A model generated the notes under the pieces. It did not search any database. It was not told the DNA's origin and saw nothing but the letters and a program-made list of their open reading frames with translations. Shown here piece after piece: positions 1 to 7,647 of a stretch of DNA of 21,434 nucleotides. Within the stretch, counting starts at the first letter, position 1. Each line of letters begins with the position of its first letter. Position numbers and translations under genes: made by a program. Source of the stretch: JAUUZT01 sp964654015 (lineage in GTDB: Bacteria > Chloroflexota > Dehalococcoidia > GIF9 > AB-539-J10); the NCBI GenBank assembly GCA_964654015.1, contig CAZZHQ010000039.1, positions 1 to 21,434 of the forward strand. Reading direction: 5' to 3'.

Positions 1-47
1 TTGTATCGGAGACCATGCCTATGGAGGTTGTATCGGAGACCACGCCT
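1..47 (+). repeat. 27-bp-period tandem direct repeat
   Basis: Bases 1-20 and 28-47 match at 19 of 20 positions (TTGTATCGGAGACC then A or C, then ...GCCT). The 27-bp period keeps the reading frame and produces the nine-residue repeat in the partial protein tail. More units may exist to the left of the window. Confidence 0.6.
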
Positions 48-104
48 GATGAAGAAGAACCCAATCAGGACTCGTCGCTTCCAAAAAGCGAATCAATAGA
101 ATAG
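3..104 (+). CDS. C-terminal end of an unknown protein (partial)
   Basis: Reading frame 3 is open from the window edge to a TAG at 102-104, giving 33 residues. The peptide is acidic and hydrophilic (it includes VVSETTPDEEEPNQDSS), as expected of a disordered protein tail. It contains a nine-residue near repeat, VSETMPMEV then VSETTPDEE, which follows a 27-bp DNA repeat. The other two forward frames look less protein-like here. The rest of the gene lies to the left of the window, so no function can be given. The call rests on composition only. Confidence 0.45.
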   Translation, partial: VSETMPMEVVSETTPDEEEPNQDSSLPKSESIE

Positions 105-132
105 TTCGCTTGCTACAACTATCTTCCAGAAG

Positions 133-170
133 TGACCTGCTCTCCCAAAACTGGTCCGGATGAAGTTAAA
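133..170. mobile_element. Possible insertion-sequence end remnant
   Basis: The stretch begins TGACCTGCTCTCCCAAAACT and ends GGATGAAGTTAAA. From memory it resembles terminal sequences of IS3-like elements, but this was not searched. A related block starts at 15159 (TGACCTGCCTCCCAAAA, then GGATAC and later TGAAGTTA). Weaker relatives lie at 7538-7558 and at the left edge of the glgP repeat (15227, 19682). No transposase gene accompanies it, so at most it is a scar. Confidence 0.3.
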
Positions 171-203
171 TTTTTTAGGAATTTCATTGCCTATGACCTA
201 TCA

Positions 204-227
204 GTCTACGAATATAATTAGTATTAT
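204..227 (+). repeat. Intergenic 24-bp repeat, copy A
   Basis: GTCTACGAAT, then A, then TAATTAGTATTAT. It matches the copy at 7148-7171 with a single A/G difference. Both copies lie outside genes. It may be a remnant of a small dispersed element; its function is unknown. Confidence 0.55.
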
Positions 228-678
228 ATTTAAACGTATTGGACTGCACTCCTATGATCGGACAGAAAGGGTTAGTAGAGTCTGGTAGGATGGACTTGCC
301 CCATTTTCCGTAAATGTAGTTAAAACTTCAAACACCAATCGCTAATTGCGTTGAAAAGTGTAAATAGTTGTCTGCACGAATGCCCGCACAACTGCTATGG
401 CGTATCCTGAGAACTGTTCTATCCATATCATTGAGCAATCCAGGCCTTTGTTATTTACGCTGAACACTATGACATTTTGTGCAGTAAGGGCATAAAACAG
501 GCGATTGTTTTTTCAGTTTCATCATCCAGCAAGAGCCTCTTTGTCCAAGGTGATGAAACCCACTTTTCGGCATAGCGGTCAGCGTATTCCGGTCTTAAGC
601 CACTACCACCTCGTTCTTTACGGAAGTTTTTGCTTCTTTGGCCTCTGGACGTGTTACCTGCGCAGGCAAAGATGGAAT

Positions 679-2181
679 TCAAGCCTGTAAGCCTCGGCGT
701 ATCAACTCCTGGCGAGCTAGCTGCCTTACCTCCCAGCAGTCAACTTTCTCCTCGAAGGATGCGGGACTATCAGGGTCATTTGCACAGTAATTGGGCGTTG
801 CTCGTATCTGAACCACATTGTCTACATTCACGATGGAGCGAAGAGTCTCAGAATCTACCTCCTTTGCGTGCCGCCTGAGCACACTACACAGCGCCTTGAT
901 GGCCGAGCTTGCCAGGTACTGTTCTTGCGCCAGCTCCATCAGTGGCCTGACAGCGCGCACATCACCCTGCTCCTCCATGGCGGACACGGTTATACTTCGC
1001 ACACCCCTCCACTCATCTCTCAGCCCAGCTATAAGGGCTGTTAAGGCCTGAGGGAGCTTCATCTTTGTAAGCTCCTCAGCGGCACACTCACGTACCCATA
1101 TATGGCTGTCCTTGAGGGCAATGATCAGGAATTCCAGTGCAGGAGTACCGACCTTTCCCATTGCTCTGACTACATTCTCGCCCCTCAGCTTTGAAATCGA
1201 TTCATCCGAGAGAGCACCCCCCAGCACTCGAACAGCTTCAGAGGTTCCAATCTTGCCCAGTGCTTGCGCTGCTGCCTGAGCGACAAACATGTCCTTCTCT
1301 TTCAGGGTGATACCCAGTGGGTCAATCGCTTGTGGGTTACCAATCCTTCCCAGCACCTTAGCTGCATTCTGTCTGAACCTCATATCTTCGTCCAGCAGGG
1401 TAGAGATAAGAAGCTCCACGGCCGGTGTCCCGATTTTGACGCATCTGTCCCAGTCCTCATATGCGATAGCGTATATTATTTCGCTCTCCACGTTGTCAGG
1501 CTGCCATCCAAGTTTCTCCAGCGCTTTTACTGCCCCGCTGCGTATAGTCCGGTCTTTGTCGCTCAGAAGCATGGTAAGAGGGCCAACCGCTCTGCGGTCG
1601 CCAATTTCTCCCAGTACCTTGATTGCAGAAAAACGACTGTCGGCATCATTGAGGGCAGCAAGAAGCGGCTCCACGGCACGGGTGTCACCGATATTGCCCA
1701 ATGCCTCAATCGCCGTCCTTCGAACCTGGGGATCCCCCACTTTCATAGCAGCAAGAAGCGTCTCCACGGCCGGAGTTCCAATTCGGGCAAGAGCCGCAAC
1801 TGCCGCACCTGCGTATCTTCCCTCCCTTAGCACGTCACCCAGTGGCTCTACGGCACGCGGATCGCCAATCTTGCCCAGCGCCTCAGCAGCTTTCTCAGTT
1901 AATGCTGGAACCTTGACAGCATAGCAGAGAGGCTCGACGGCAGGGCTGCCAAACTTGGCAAGAGCTCTGACGGCCGCCAGGCGCACATCATAACTGTCAC
2001 TGTCATTGAGGGCAACAGTAAGCGATCTAATACATCGTGGGTCACCAATTTCCCCAAGGGCAAAGGCGGCTGCCTGCCTGATATGCCAGTTATTTTTGTA
2101 GCGCAGTGCCTTGGTCAATCCCTTAACATCACCTTTGGCCTTCAATTTGTAAACATCTGGTGGTCCTCCAAAAAGTCCCAT
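679..2181 (-). CDS. HEAT-repeat protein (PBS lyase-type repeats)
   Basis: The 500-residue protein is built almost entirely of tandem alpha-helical HEAT repeats of the PBS-lyase type. About a dozen units recur from residue ~30 to ~430, with the pattern AVEPLxxAL, then a short D-containing turn, then RxxAAxALGxIGDPRA. Such solenoids are usually protein-protein scaffolds. The name comes from phycobilin lyases, but no catalytic assignment is justified here. There is no signal peptide or membrane segment. The start is well supported: GGGAGGT lies about seven bases before the ATG. The gene lies 25 bp downstream of the radical SAM gene on the same strand, so the two are probably co-transcribed and the scaffold may serve that enzyme (inference). 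The frame after the TGA stays protein-like for 27 codons, so the C-terminus may have been shortened. Confidence 0.88.
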   Translation of the reverse strand: MGLFGGPPDVYKLKAKGDVKGLTKALRYKNNWHIRQAAAFALGEIGDPRCIRSLTVALNDSDSYDVRLAAVRALAKFGSPAVEPLCYAVKVPALTEKAAEALGKIGDPRAVEPLGDVLREGRYAGAAVAALARIGTPAVETLLAAMKVGDPQVRRTAIEALGNIGDTRAVEPLLAALNDADSRFSAIKVLGEIGDRRAVGPLTMLLSDKDRTIRSGAVKALEKLGWQPDNVESEIIYAIAYEDWDRCVKIGTPAVELLISTLLDEDMRFRQNAAKVLGRIGNPQAIDPLGITLKEKDMFVAQAAAQALGKIGTSEAVRVLGGALSDESISKLRGENVVRAMGKVGTPALEFLIIALKDSHIWVRECAAEELTKMKLPQALTALIAGLRDEWRGVRSITVSAMEEQGDVRAVRPLMELAQEQYLASSAIKALCSVLRRHAKEVDSETLRSIVNVDNVVQIRATPNYCANDPDSPASFEEKVDCWEVRQLARQELIRRGLQA

Positions 2182-2206
2182 TGTATTTACCTCCCTTTCT
2201 CATTTG

Positions 2207-3346
2207 TTAATTATGTGACAGGAGAGCCAAAGTCTTACGCCACACCGGGAGTGACCTTGTTCTGGCAAAGACCGAGCCCAAGCACGTATCCGAGCCGGTT
2301 AAAGGTGCCAGGCGTTTGTCCTGGCGAACTAGTTGGTGAAAGCCAAGCCCTCTTAACCTGCCAAGTAGCGAGTCCTGGTGGCAGATTTCCGTAAGGCTTT
2401 GTTGTCCGACATTGCCACAACGAAACTCAGGTGTCATCAGCATGTGGCAGGGAAAAGCGTCACCAGTGGGCAGAATACTGAGAAAGGCTCCTACACCACA
2501 ATTAGGGTAGCGTAGTGGGTCGGGAAACTGTAGCGAGACGGACCGATCTTGGGAGCACCGTTTCTGTGCCTTCTGCATGGCGACGTAAACCTCGCCAGGT
2601 TGTACTATCCACTCCCGATGTCCTCTGCCACGGCCAATGGAGCGAAAAAGATTGATGTTTACCCGGGTGATTCCCTTCTGGATTAGAAACAAAAGTAGCT
2701 CAGCCAGGTCAGGCAGACTTACTGAGGTTACCGTGACCAGCACCTTTGGCTCAAAGCCAGCAGCATGGAGATATTCCAACGCCTTTACCGCAGCATCAAA
2801 GTTACCCTTACCGCGCAGCATATCATTCCGCTCGGGCAACGCATCCAAGCTCACCCTCACTTCATCAGCCAAACCAACTATTTCCTCTGCCAGTTCCTGT
2901 GTGACTGAATGGCCGTTGGTATTGAGGCAGCGAAAGACATAATGGTGCGGGTCTGCATCGCGCATGTCACGAATAAGTTGAAGAGTATCCTTACGCAGTA
3001 GAGGCTCACCGCCGGTGAACACCACTTTTTGAGGTCGGAGAGTAACAATGTCTCCCCACAAGCGGCCAAACTCTGCTCTGGTCATTTCGTTAGGTAATAC
3101 CTTATTCGCGGAGAAGTAGCAATAGCAACAGCTCAGATTGCACGCTTTGGTCACGTGCAGGAAGATAGTCTTAAGTGGAATTGTCTCGAATAAGGTGTCT
3201 CTCTCTGTCTCGGGAATTCTGGATGGCCGTGTATCTCCTGCCCTTCGCGAAGCATTTATTGAGTTATCTCCTATATGGTCATCCCTATGGCTCAAAGCCA
3301 ATCCAGAGATGCGTGACCCGTTACCAATCCCGTTTACTGATTCCAT
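2207..3346 (-). CDS. Radical SAM protein, SPASM-like, with atypical C-terminus
   Basis: The 379-residue protein has the radical SAM cluster motif C69-x3-C73-x2-C76 in the context VTKACNLSCCYCYF. It also has TGGEP at 111-115, so it should bind a [4Fe-4S] cluster and S-adenosylmethionine. After the barrel, C283, C300 and C310 in NCGVGAFLSILPTGDAFPC and FRCGN match the first part of a SPASM/twitch domain, which normally binds further iron-sulfur clusters in peptide- or cofactor-modifying enzymes. The later Cys set expected of SPASM is missing. From about residue 343 the tail is basic and unlike the family, so the C-terminus looks replaced. The first ~60 residues are an unusual polar extension. 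The ribosome binding site is weak, so the true start could be further in. It leads the HEAT-repeat gene, and the substrate is unknown. Confidence 0.82.
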   Translation of the reverse strand: MESVNGIGNGSRISGLALSHRDDHIGDNSINASRRAGDTRPSRIPETERDTLFETIPLKTIFLHVTKACNLSCCYCYFSANKVLPNEMTRAEFGRLWGDIVTLRPQKVVFTGGEPLLRKDTLQLIRDMRDADPHHYVFRCLNTNGHSVTQELAEEIVGLADEVRVSLDALPERNDMLRGKGNFDAAVKALEYLHAAGFEPKVLVTVTSVSLPDLAELLLFLIQKGITRVNINLFRSIGRGRGHREWIVQPGEVYVAMQKAQKRCSQDRSVSLQFPDPLRYPNCGVGAFLSILPTGDAFPCHMLMTPEFRCGNVGQQSLTEICHQDSLLGRLRGLGFHQLVRQDKRLAPLTGSDTCLGSVFARTRSLPVWRKTLALLSHN

Positions 3347-3812
3347 GTGGATAACCTGACCGCGCGTATTCTACCGCTTCCAGGATTGTAATTATAACTC
3401 TCTTAGACTTTTCATGTGCACAGTATGGCCGTTTGATCGGACTCTTAGCGACTGGTTTTTGCACCTTAAGGAAAGCTTAAGGTTGCCATGCCGATCACCA
3501 GGCCAGTTCCCTCACCGTAGCTCTCGATAGCTTGATGGTTTGTTGATCTTCTAGCTTGTTATCGTACCACATTTTTCAATTAGAATAGACTGTCCTTGAA
3601 GCCATAAATCGGGTTTATTAATAAAATGAGAAACAACCACGAGTTACCTTAACCTATTATACTGCAATATATCAGACTGCACCTTTATACCCAAATAGAC
3701 TGGGTTTGAGTCACAACACGATGTTTTTACCTGATTGGATGAAGTACTATATTGATTGAATAATAAAGGTAGATACTTTATTTAAAGGTCCAATAGAATA
3801 TAAGGAGGGATT
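3347..3812. other. Gene-free divergent intergenic region
   Basis: The region separates the minus-strand radical SAM gene from the plus-strand dehydratase gene and must hold both promoters. I see no convincing gene. It contains a perfect 8-bp inverted repeat at 3463-3483 (ACCTTAAG/CTTAAGGT, 5-base loop, no T-run) and a 7-bp inverted repeat at 3762-3782 close to the dehydratase start. The right half is AT-rich. Confidence 0.55.
3762..3782 (+). promoter_or_regulatory. Inverted repeat upstream of the dehydratase gene
   Basis: AATAAAG (3762-3768) pairs with CTTTATT (3776-3782) across a 7-base spacer, about 30 bp before the start codon. It could be an operator or a 5' leader hairpin; nothing identifies a regulator. 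A TTGATT at about 3752 may be part of the promoter, but the -10 element is not clear. Confidence 0.3.
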
Positions 3813-4952
3813 ATGAAGATTACGGCAGTCGAGACGGTACCGGTAGACCGCTACCTTTTCGTACAGGTGCACACTGATGAGGGTATCACCGGGCTGGGTG
3901 AGTCTGGGGCATGGGGGTTTCTAGAGGCGTCAGCCGGAGCGGTGGAAGCCTTTGCGCGATATCTCGTCGGGCAGGACCCACTCCGCATTGAGCATCACTG
4001 GCAATACTGCTATCGCTACAGTCACTTCAGGGGATCAGCCATCATGGGTGCTCTAAGTGCCATTGACATTGCCCTTTGGGACATTGCAGGAAAGCATTTT
4101 GGTGTACCCACTTACCAACTTTTGGGAGGAAAGTGCCGTGACAAAGCACGTGTCTATTACCACGTCTTTGGGAAGACCAGGGAAGAGCTCATCGAAGGTT
4201 GTAAGAAAGCCAAGGCGATGGGTTTCACAGCGGCAGGTCATCTAACTCCCTTTCTGGATGAGTCGCGTGATGTCCCATATTTCAAAACTCACGCAGATAA
4301 GATGACCGATGCCATAGAGGCAGTCGGCAGGTATCGTGAGGCAGTTGGGAATGATGTTGACTTATGTATTGAGATTCATCGTCGTCTAACGCCCGCCGAG
4401 GCGATTGTTCTGGGGCGAGGTATTGAGGAGTTTCGTCCCTTCTTCTATGAAGACCCTACTCTCCCTGACAACTTTGATGCCATGGCGCTTATTGCTAATA
4501 AAATCCACGTCCCCATTGCTACGGGGGAGCGACTACTGAACATTCAGGAGTTTGAAATGTTGCTGGCACGTGGAGCCGTGCAGTATGTTCGCCCGGATGT
4601 CTGTATCTGCGGCGGAATAACCGGGGCGAAGAAGATTGCTGCCCTCGCTGAAGCTCACTATGTAGATGTTGTCCCCCACAATCCATTAAGCCCTGTAAGC
4701 ACAGCGGCCTGTCTTCAGATAGCCGCCTGTATTCCCAACTTTGCTCTGCAAGAGTATCCCAGGGGTGAGCTTGAACCACCAAAGAGCGAAATTGTTAAGA
4801 AGCCGCTCATTGTGGAAAAAGGCTTTCTCATCATTCCTGATGCTCCCGGTATTGGCATGGAACTGGCTCCTGACGCTAAAGACCGATATCCATTTAAACC
4901 GCGAAAGGTTCAGAGCAGGCTGCATATTGACGGTTCTGTTATTGACCAGTAG
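3813..4952 (+). CDS. Enolase-superfamily sugar-acid dehydratase (galactonate/mannonate dehydratase-like)
   Basis: The 379-residue protein has the N-terminal capping domain (1-~115) and C-terminal TIM barrel of the mandelate racemase/muconate lactonizing group. Likely metal ligands are E187 (IEIHRRL), E213 (FYEDP) and E239 (ATGER). H189 follows the first ligand and H289 lies in VVPHNPLSP, the arrangement of D-galactonate-type dehydratases, with E314 in ALQEYP at the last barrel strand. Members dehydrate aldonic acids to 2-keto-3-deoxy acids in the cytosol with Mg2+. The first ligand is Glu where DgoD-type enzymes have Asp. I believe this is shared by a subgroup, but the exact substrate cannot be read from sequence. 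AAGGAGG lies four bases before the ATG. The next gene is an aldehyde oxidoreductase on the same strand, which suggests a sugar-acid oxidation route. Confidence 0.88.
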   Translation: MKITAVETVPVDRYLFVQVHTDEGITGLGESGAWGFLEASAGAVEAFARYLVGQDPLRIEHHWQYCYRYSHFRGSAIMGALSAIDIALWDIAGKHFGVPTYQLLGGKCRDKARVYYHVFGKTREELIEGCKKAKAMGFTAAGHLTPFLDESRDVPYFKTHADKMTDAIEAVGRYREAVGNDVDLCIEIHRRLTPAEAIVLGRGIEEFRPFFYEDPTLPDNFDAMALIANKIHVPIATGERLLNIQEFEMLLARGAVQYVRPDVCICGGITGAKKIAALAEAHYVDVVPHNPLSPVSTAACLQIAACIPNFALQEYPRGELEPPKSEIVKKPLIVEKGFLIIPDAPGIGMELAPDAKDRYPFKPRKVQSRLHIDGSVIDQ

Positions 4953-5171
4953 CCCCTGAGAGTATGGAAAGGGAAAAACAGGCGTAAGACTATTTATTCC
5001 AAGAGGCATGCATCCGAATGCTGAAGAGTTCAGAGTTTGATATTGACAGCCAATCACCATAAAACGTATTATGAGCAGGGATAATTTTGGTCAGAACACC
5101 CCATTACCAATTAAAATAGAAAAGTCTAATTACAGTTAATAACAAATATATATAAATGGAGGATTACGCTC
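4953..5171. other. Intergenic leader before the aldehyde oxidoreductase
   Basis: The 219 bp between the dehydratase and the oxidoreductase contain no gene. They hold a strong promoter (5043-5072) and about 90 bp of AT-rich leader ending in the GGAGG ribosome binding site at 5158-5162. No terminator is evident after the dehydratase gene, so read-through transcription is also possible. Confidence 0.5.
5043..5072 (+). promoter_or_regulatory. Sigma-70-type promoter for the aldehyde oxidoreductase gene
   Basis: A perfect -35 box TTGACA (5043-5048) is followed after 18 bp by TATTAT (5067-5072), one base from the TATAAT consensus. The start of transcription would be near 5079, leaving a leader of about 93 nt. 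It is the best promoter in the window and implies that the oxidoreductase can be expressed independently of the dehydratase. Confidence 0.6.
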
Positions 5172-7028
5172 ATGAACGAAGAAGTACCAGGTGGATACAG
5201 TGGAAAGATTCTTAGAGTAAATCTGAGCAATAAAACAACTTCAATCGAGGAGCCTGATGGAAAGTTCTATCGCAAGTACATAGGCGGAGCTGGTTTTACT
5301 TCATATTACCTGTTAAACGAGTTGAAAGCCGGAATAGACCCGCTGGGGCCAGATAATAAGCTTATATTTGCCCTGGGTCCTCTCACCGGATATGCCCTGC
5401 CGGGGTCCGGCCGAAATGCCGTTGGAGCAAAATCTCCACTTACCGGAGGAATCGCTAAATCGGAAGTAGGTGGTTTTTGGGGAGCTGAACTTAAACGTGC
5501 CGGTTATGACGCGATTATTATTGAAGGAAAGGCAGATAAGCCAGTCTATCTATCTATTAATGATGGAGAAGCAAGCATTCGGGATGCTTCATCTCTATGG
5601 GGAAAAAACACCAAAGAGACAGAGCAGTCCATTAGAGATGAACTGGGAGATAAACTTACACAGGTCGCCTCAATAGGTCCCGGTGGGGAAAACATGGTGC
5701 GCTATGCGTGCATAATGAATGGCCTCTGGTCTGCCGCTGGAAGAGGAGGCCTGGGCGCGGTTATGGGCTCGAAAAATCTGAAGGCGGTAAGTGTCAGAGG
5801 ACACCATGCACCTGAGATTGTAGATAAAGAAAGTTTAGCAGAAGTCAGAGACTGGTTTTTGGCTAATAAAGAGCTGGTAGCAAGTTTCACTGAATTTGGT
5901 ACCGGTGCCGCGATGCACGGCTTTATGACTGCAGGAAATCTCCCTGTTCGTAATTTCCGTGATGGTCTATTTCCGGAAGTTTCAAAAATTGATCCAATAG
6001 CAATAAGAGATACTATCAGGGTCAAAATGGACGCCTGTTTCGGATGCCCTGTTCGCTGTAAAAAAATGGTGGAGGTTAAAGAACCATACTCCGTCGACCC
6101 TGCATATGGCGGTCCGGAATACGAAACGTTAGCTTCGATTGGTTCTAATTGTGGTATTGATGACCTGAAAGCTATAGCTAAGGGAAATGAACTATGTGCG
6201 GCGTATTCACTGGATACTATTTCAATAGGAGCAGTAATTTCGTTTGCCATGGAATGCTTTGAAAATGGACTTCTAAGCACAGAAGACACAAATGGTATCG
6301 AATTAAAGTTTGGTAATGCTGAGGCCATGCTTGAAATCATCGAGTTAATTGCACAACGGAAAGGTATAGGTAACTTACTGGCTGAAGGAGTATTGCGGGC
6401 ATCAAAAGAAATTGGCAAGGGCTCCAATCAATATGCAATGCATGTAAAAGGATTGGAACCTGGAATGCATGAACCAAGGGCAAAACAGGGGCTTGGACTT
6501 GGCTTTATGGTAAATCCACATGGTGCCGACCACTGTTGCAACCTTCACGATACTGCTTATCTTAACGATATACAGTTGGGAGAAATGAGAGCAATGGGAA
6601 TAGAGGAAACAATCCCGTTGTATACGATGAATCCCAGCAAAGTAGCTCTGTTTCGACTTGTACAGTTAAAACGAATTATTTGTGATTCACTTGTTATATG
6701 CCAGTTCCTTCCGTATTCCTTCGAGCATCTTGCCAGTGCAACTGCTGCAGTTACAGGATGGGATACAGGAGTAAATGAACAACTCAAAGTAGCAGAAAGA
6801 ATACTGACCATGCAGAGGCTTTTTAATGTACGAGAGGGTTTTACTGCTGATGATGACGTCTTACCTGACCGCTTCTTCAGTCCAAAAACAGACGGAGTGC
6901 TTGCGGATAAACCACTCGATCGGGCAAAAATGGAACAAGCCAAGCATTATTACTATGTGCTCATGGGCTGGAACGCAGAAACAGGTGTACCGATACCAGA
7001 AAAACTGGAGGAGTTGGGTATTGCCTGA
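5172..7028 (+). CDS. Aldehyde:ferredoxin oxidoreductase, tungsten-pterin family
   Basis: The 618-residue length is typical of the AOR family. The N-terminal domain (GGYSGKILRVNLS, then YIGGAGF and SGRNAVGAKSPLTG) is the characteristic pterin-binding half. The [4Fe-4S] ligands are C289, C292 and C296 (CFGCPVRC) and C510, in D505-SLVI-C510, which matches the D-x4-C spacing of the Pyrococcus AOR. GPEYET (314-319) and DTISIG (348-353) are further cofactor-domain signatures. The enzyme oxidises aldehydes to carboxylic acids with ferredoxin, using a tungsten bis-pterin centre in the cytosol. No signal peptide is seen. GGAGG lies nine bases before the ATG. No small MoaD-like or ferredoxin subunit gene is adjacent. 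Substrate range is unknown, although the adjacent sugar-acid dehydratase hints at a sugar-derived aldehyde. Confidence 0.95.
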   Translation: MNEEVPGGYSGKILRVNLSNKTTSIEEPDGKFYRKYIGGAGFTSYYLLNELKAGIDPLGPDNKLIFALGPLTGYALPGSGRNAVGAKSPLTGGIAKSEVGGFWGAELKRAGYDAIIIEGKADKPVYLSINDGEASIRDASSLWGKNTKETEQSIRDELGDKLTQVASIGPGGENMVRYACIMNGLWSAAGRGGLGAVMGSKNLKAVSVRGHHAPEIVDKESLAEVRDWFLANKELVASFTEFGTGAAMHGFMTAGNLPVRNFRDGLFPEVSKIDPIAIRDTIRVKMDACFGCPVRCKKMVEVKEPYSVDPAYGGPEYETLASIGSNCGIDDLKAIAKGNELCAAYSLDTISIGAVISFAMECFENGLLSTEDTNGIELKFGNAEAMLEIIELIAQRKGIGNLLAEGVLRASKEIGKGSNQYAMHVKGLEPGMHEPRAKQGLGLGFMVNPHGADHCCNLHDTAYLNDIQLGEMRAMGIEETIPLYTMNPSKVALFRLVQLKRIICDSLVICQFLPYSFEHLASATAAVTGWDTGVNEQLKVAERILTMQRLFNVREGFTADDDVLPDRFFSPKTDGVLADKPLDRAKMEQAKHYYYVLMGWNAETGVPIPEKLEELGIA

Positions 7029-7102
7029 CAATATCTCGCTTTAAGGCAAGTTTCTGAGAGGCCATGACCAGATTGATGACCTGTCTCCTGAAAATTGGCA
7101 CG

Positions 7103-7140
7103 AATGCAGTGAGAATTTCTAGAGTTCTCACTGCATTTTA
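7103..7140 (+). terminator. Transcription terminator-like hairpin
   Basis: A perfect 13-bp stem, AATGCAGTGAGAA (7103-7115) with TTCTCACTGCATT (7125-7137), encloses a 9-base loop. The run TTTT at its base is short. It lies 75 bp after the AOR stop codon and probably ends that transcript. Confidence 0.65.
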
Positions 7141-7147
7141 CGTATCC

Positions 7148-7171
7148 GTCTACGAATGTAATTAGTATTAT
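7148..7171 (+). repeat. Intergenic 24-bp repeat, copy B
   Basis: GTCTACGAAT, then G, then TAATTAGTATTAT. It differs by one base from 204-227 and lies just after the terminator hairpin. Confidence 0.55.
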
Positions 7172-7294
7172 CTCCGAACTTATACAGTCAGGACGAAAGT
7201 TATATCTGATTGAATTCAATACATTGTTTTATACTTGATTACCAGTGATAATATCCCTTAAAGTATTTAATTAATAAATATCAGGAGGTATAAG

Positions 7295-7486
7295 GTGGCG
7301 ATTCGTTGTCGGAATTGTAACGGAAGAGGTGTTGAAGATTGTCCAAATTGTAAGGGTACAGGTACAGTTAAGGTTAAACAAACAATTGATTTAGGATTGG
7401 AACCTCAATTAGAGACCTGCACAAGATGTGATGGAGAAGGAACGATACCTTGTCGTAAAAAATGTGACCATGGATGGATTAGGTAA
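7295..7486 (+). CDS. Stand-alone DnaJ-type zinc-finger protein (CxxCxGxG repeats)
   Basis: The 63-residue protein begins with GTG, six bases after a perfect AGGAGGT (7283-7289). It is almost nothing but the cysteine-rich domain of DnaJ: C5-x2-C8-NGRG, C16-x2-C19-KGTG, C42-x2-C45-DGEG and C53-x3-C57-DHG. In DnaJ the first pair joins the fourth to bind one zinc and the middle pairs bind a second. The last pair here has three residues between cysteines instead of two. There is no J-domain or substrate-binding domain. Such mini-proteins may act as redox, metal or assembly helpers. It follows the AOR gene after a terminator and a separate AT-rich leader, so a role in AOR maturation is only a guess. 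Confidence 0.85.
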   Translation: MAIRCRNCNGRGVEDCPNCKGTGTVKVKQTIDLGLEPQLETCTRCDGEGTIPCRKKCDHGWIR

Positions 7487-7594
7487 ATTGTTAATTCCGC
7501 AAGAATTTAAAAGTTATGTTGTTACTTAAAATAGATTAACCTGTTCCCCAAAAACTGGCTAAAAAAGGGTACACCTCATCGTGAACATCTACCT

Positions 7595-7639
7595 ATTAAG
7601 TAATATGTGCTTAGCCCTGCCAAACCTTCATTACTTAAT
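7595..7639. repeat. 10-bp inverted repeat
   Basis: ATTAAGTAAT (7595-7604) is the exact reverse complement of ATTACTTAAT (7630-7639), with a 25-base spacer. It lies just past the end of the radical SAM fragment. It could be a hairpin or a binding site for a dimeric protein. Confidence 0.4.
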
Positions 7640-7647
7640 GTGTCCAA

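Larger units (their letters stand above)
105..678. other. Gene-free stretch with remnants
   Basis: I see no convincing intact gene. Three things are visible. An insertion-sequence-end-like motif starts at 133. One copy of a 24-bp intergenic repeat lies at 204-227. In the frame of the HEAT-repeat gene, just after its stop, there is a protein-like continuation from 678 down to 598, then a TAA, then a further open stretch from 594 to 454 carrying a Cys cluster (CPYCTKCH). A 71-codon minus-strand frame (467-682) covers the same bases but is not recognisable and has no ribosome binding site. Confidence 0.5.

Noticed and set aside
467..682. A 71-codon minus-strand frame directly after the HEAT-repeat gene
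   Set aside because: No ribosome binding site and no recognisable domain; the HEAT frame over the same bases looks more protein-like.
1264..1924. Two long plus-strand frames (188 and 211 codons) opposite the HEAT-repeat gene
   Set aside because: They mirror the repeated codon pattern of the real minus-strand gene, have no ribosome binding site and give Ser/Arg-rich peptides of no known type.
3463..3483. 8-bp hairpin in the radical SAM/dehydratase intergenic region as a terminator
   Set aside because: It is upstream of both divergent genes and has no T-run in the right position, so termination makes no sense there.
5702..6427. A 241-codon minus-strand frame inside the aldehyde oxidoreductase gene
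   Set aside because: Antisense shadow of a strongly conserved gene; composition is abnormal and there is no start signal.
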